A DNA stretch of 64,000 nucleotides from contig JAITVY010000079.1 of assembly GCA_031285565.1 (NCBI GenBank), positions 124,001 through 188,000 on the forward strand, in the 5' to 3' direction. The notes below the pieces were generated by a model that ran no database searches, was not told the DNA's origin, and worked only from the letters and a program-made list of their open reading frames with translations. Position numbers and translations under genes: made by a program. The DNA comes from Tannerella sp. Its GTDB lineage: Bacteria > Bacteroidota > Bacteroidia > Bacteroidales > Tannerellaceae. Positions within the stretch are counted from its first letter, which is position 1; the number at the start of each line of letters is the position of its first letter. Positions 62,373 to 64,000 of this stretch are shown here, piece by piece.

Positions 62373-64000
62373 AGCTTTTATGATTGATTATCAATGTGGA
62401 TGGCATATCCTGTAATGGCTCATTTGCCTCTTCTGATATGATATTCCAGGATGTATAACTAACCAACATAAAATCTTGTCCATTGAATGACTCATTCAGT
62501 AAGTCTTTTTCAGGTAATAAAATAGTTCCTGGAATTTCTTTTACAAAATTATTCAGTGTTCTTACTACCCGTTCACTTTCTTCCGAAATATAGCTTATAC
62601 GATTTAATAAGCTGACCGTTCCTTGTGTCGCACGTACTAATGAACGTGTATAATCTAATAAGAATAAATCGTCAGAAGAATTGATGATCACGATAATATT
62701 GTCAGCATGGGTAAACCCCCGGTTGACAAAAACACCGACAGAACACCGGCTTTGTTCTATAAATATTTTCGTTTTATCTTTAACCAAGGAGCCGGCAGAG
62801 AATAAAAGCTTCTGATTTTTAAAACGGTCAAAAAACCGGAAGAATGATTTATGAATATTTTGTGCATCAACATCCGATGCTAAGTTGCTCAATGATATAC
62901 CGGCTCCAACCAAAAGAAAGTCAAATGCTTCTTCGTTAACCATATTGACAATCGTTCTACCTGCGTCTTGGGCTATTTCATATCGTGTTTTAATATCCAG
63001 ATTTAGTTTTTTTGCTTCATATAGAATAGGACTAAAACTGATTCGTTCGAAGTTTTCGGTTTGTGAAGGATTAACATCTGATCCGACCGTCAGGTGAAGC
63101 GCAGTTATATCCAATCTTTCTTCTCTTTGTGAAAACATTTGGTGTGCAACATCCAACATAATTTGTCCGTTGCCGGCACGCCCAAATGATAACAGGACTT
63201 CAAATACGTCTTTTTTGGTTTGCTCAACCCGATGTATCTTTGTTTTTTCTGCTTTACGAAATGCCCAATCAATAACAGCCAAAAGCGGTGTAGTCATGAA
63301 TGTTGTAACTAAAGTCATCAAAACAAGCATCACAAAAATAGCAGGAGGTAGAATATGCAATTCATAACCAATGCTCAGAATTACCAGTTCCATTAATCCT
63401 CGGGTGTTCATCATTGCCCCAAGGATAAAACTATCTTTCCAGCTTTCTTTCGCAAATCGTGCGGATATAATTGTGCCACCGAATTTTCCTACAATTGCAA
63501 CCAAAATAAAAACTCCACACAAGATCCACATCTCGTTGGAATTCAATAATCCGATTTCGGTACGTAGTCCTGTAGATGCAAAAAATAAGGGTAGAAATAA
63601 AGCTAATGCAACGTCTTCAACTTTTTCTGTCATGATTTTGCGGAAACGTTGATTATTCGGCATGACTAGTCCGACAATAAAAGCTCCAAATAACGCATGT
63701 AGACCCAGAATCTCTGTTACATAAGAAGATGCAAGCAGTAATAAAAACATCGTGGATACCAGCGCTTTTCCTATTACTTCTTTATTATGGTAAAGATTTC
63801 CGAGCATTTTGAGTAATGGTCTGACTACTAAAAACATGATCAGAACATAAATAGCCGAAAAAAGTATGTTATATATGGCACTATACATGTTACCTGCCTG
63901 TGATATCGCAACAACAACAGCCAGCAAACACCAGGCAGTAATATCTCCGTTAGCAGCACTTGCCAAAGCTATCGATCCCAGATGGGTACGTGTTAATTTC
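62371..64000 (-). CDS. CPA2-type cation:proton antiporter, partial (5' end outside)
   Basis: The reading frame continues past the window edge (SIALASAANGDITAW runs on from upstream), so the start is missing and no true ATG is implied at 63966. The visible part has about seven or more membrane segments (residues 10-215 of the visible part), FGAFIVGLVMPNNQRFR, LPLFFASTGLRTEIGLLN and MNTRGLMELVILSIGY, typical of KefB/NapA-type CPA2 exchangers. From about residue 260 a soluble UspA-like nucleotide-binding region follows (DVFEVLLSFGRAGNGQIMLD). It exchanges Na+ or K+ for protons. Confidence 0.85.
   Translation of the reverse strand, partial: KLTRTHLGSIALASAANGDITAWCLLAVVVAISQAGNMYSAIYNILFSAIYVLIMFLVVRPLLKMLGNLYHNKEVIGKALVSTMFLLLLASSYVTEILGLHALFGAFIVGLVMPNNQRFRKIMTEKVEDVALALFLPLFFASTGLRTEIGLLNSNEMWILCGVFILVAIVGKFGGTIISARFAKESWKDSFILGAMMNTRGLMELVILSIGYELHILPPAIFVMLVLMTLVTTFMTTPLLAVIDWAFRKAEKTKIHRVEQTKKDVFEVLLSFGRAGNGQIMLDVAHQMFSQREERLDITALHLTVGSDVNPSQTENFERISFSPILYEAKKLNLDIKTRYEIAQDAGRTIVNMVNEEAFDFLLVGAGISLSNLASDVDAQNIHKSFFRFFDRFKNQKLLFSAGSLVKDKTKIFIEQSRCSVGVFVNRGFTHADNIIVIINSSDDLFLLDYTRSLVRATQGTVSLLNRISYISEESERVVRTLNNFVKEIPGTILLPEKDLLNESFNGQDFMLVSYTSWNIISEEANEPLQDMPSTLIINHKS

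Overview
The window looks like chromosomal DNA of a Bacteroidales bacterium (Bacteroidetes), AT-rich. The lineage rests on several signs: many families largely confined to the phylum (DUF4294, DUF4293, DUF3078, DUF4827-like, UpxY antiterminator, GldJ-free but T9SS-tagged secreted proteins), Bacteroidetes promoters of the TTG-19/21-TAnnTTTG type, lipoproteins with a Cys after a short signal, and enzymes for glycan breakdown. Two proteins end in type IX secretion (Por) sorting domains, which points to a T9SS-bearing member of the order (Dysgonomonas/Parabacteroides/Porphyromonas-like); the genus cannot be fixed from sequence alone. No rRNA, tRNA or CRISPR array was seen.

Layout. 1-4.6 kb is an accessory patch: a long imperfect palindrome, an IS1595-type transposase with a small overlapping ORF, a zinc-ribbon gene broken by a stop codon, a small protein made of four 10-residue repeats, a heme-type membrane protein with a strange 155-residue charged insert, a frameshifted esterase and a DUF4468-like protein. 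4.7-9.5 kb holds transport and regulation (NhaC-type antiporter divergent from an AraC regulator, a cupin, a CD225/dispanin protein, a split chromate transporter). 9.6-21.4 kb is mostly core housekeeping: NrnA, GlmM, SpoU methyltransferase, cyclophilin, nucleotidyltransferase, PaaK plus ACT protein, BamD, RNA polymerase omega, MtgA, LipB. 21.6-32.4 kb is a glycan-degradation block (esterase, GH88, GH29, beta-helix protein, GH95, alcohol dehydrogenase) without a SusC/SusD pair. 32.4-33.0 kb is a 0.7-kb non-coding stretch with a five-unit, 22-bp-phased palindrome array and other small repeats. 33-43 kb carries an outer-membrane receptor, DUF3078, a T9SS M1 peptidase, a phosphoesterase, MetF and IlvE. 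43-57 kb has an ATPase, pyruvate:ferredoxin oxidoreductase and a tightly packed run FtsK-LolA-TrxB-GlpQ-GHL10-UpxY-GH43. 57-64 kb has an L,D-transpeptidase, an outer-membrane barrel, AhpC/AhpF and the truncated end of a CPA2 antiporter.

How the genes fit together. GH29 and GH95 both release fucose, GH88 removes unsaturated uronic acids, and the esterases would remove acyl groups, so the 21-32 kb block plausibly works on fucosylated, uronate-containing glycans. AhpCF and TrxB are redox defence. FtsK, MtgA, BamD, LolA and the L,D-transpeptidase build the envelope. Three genes are interrupted by single-base events (zinc-ribbon stop, esterase +1, GH29 -1), which is either real decay or assembly error and should be checked against reads.

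The strongest unexplained structure is the phased palindrome array at 32573-32686, followed by the 10-residue repeat protein at 1580-1834 and the charged insert in the membrane protein at 1879-3081. I did not find a convincing complete new multi-gene system.
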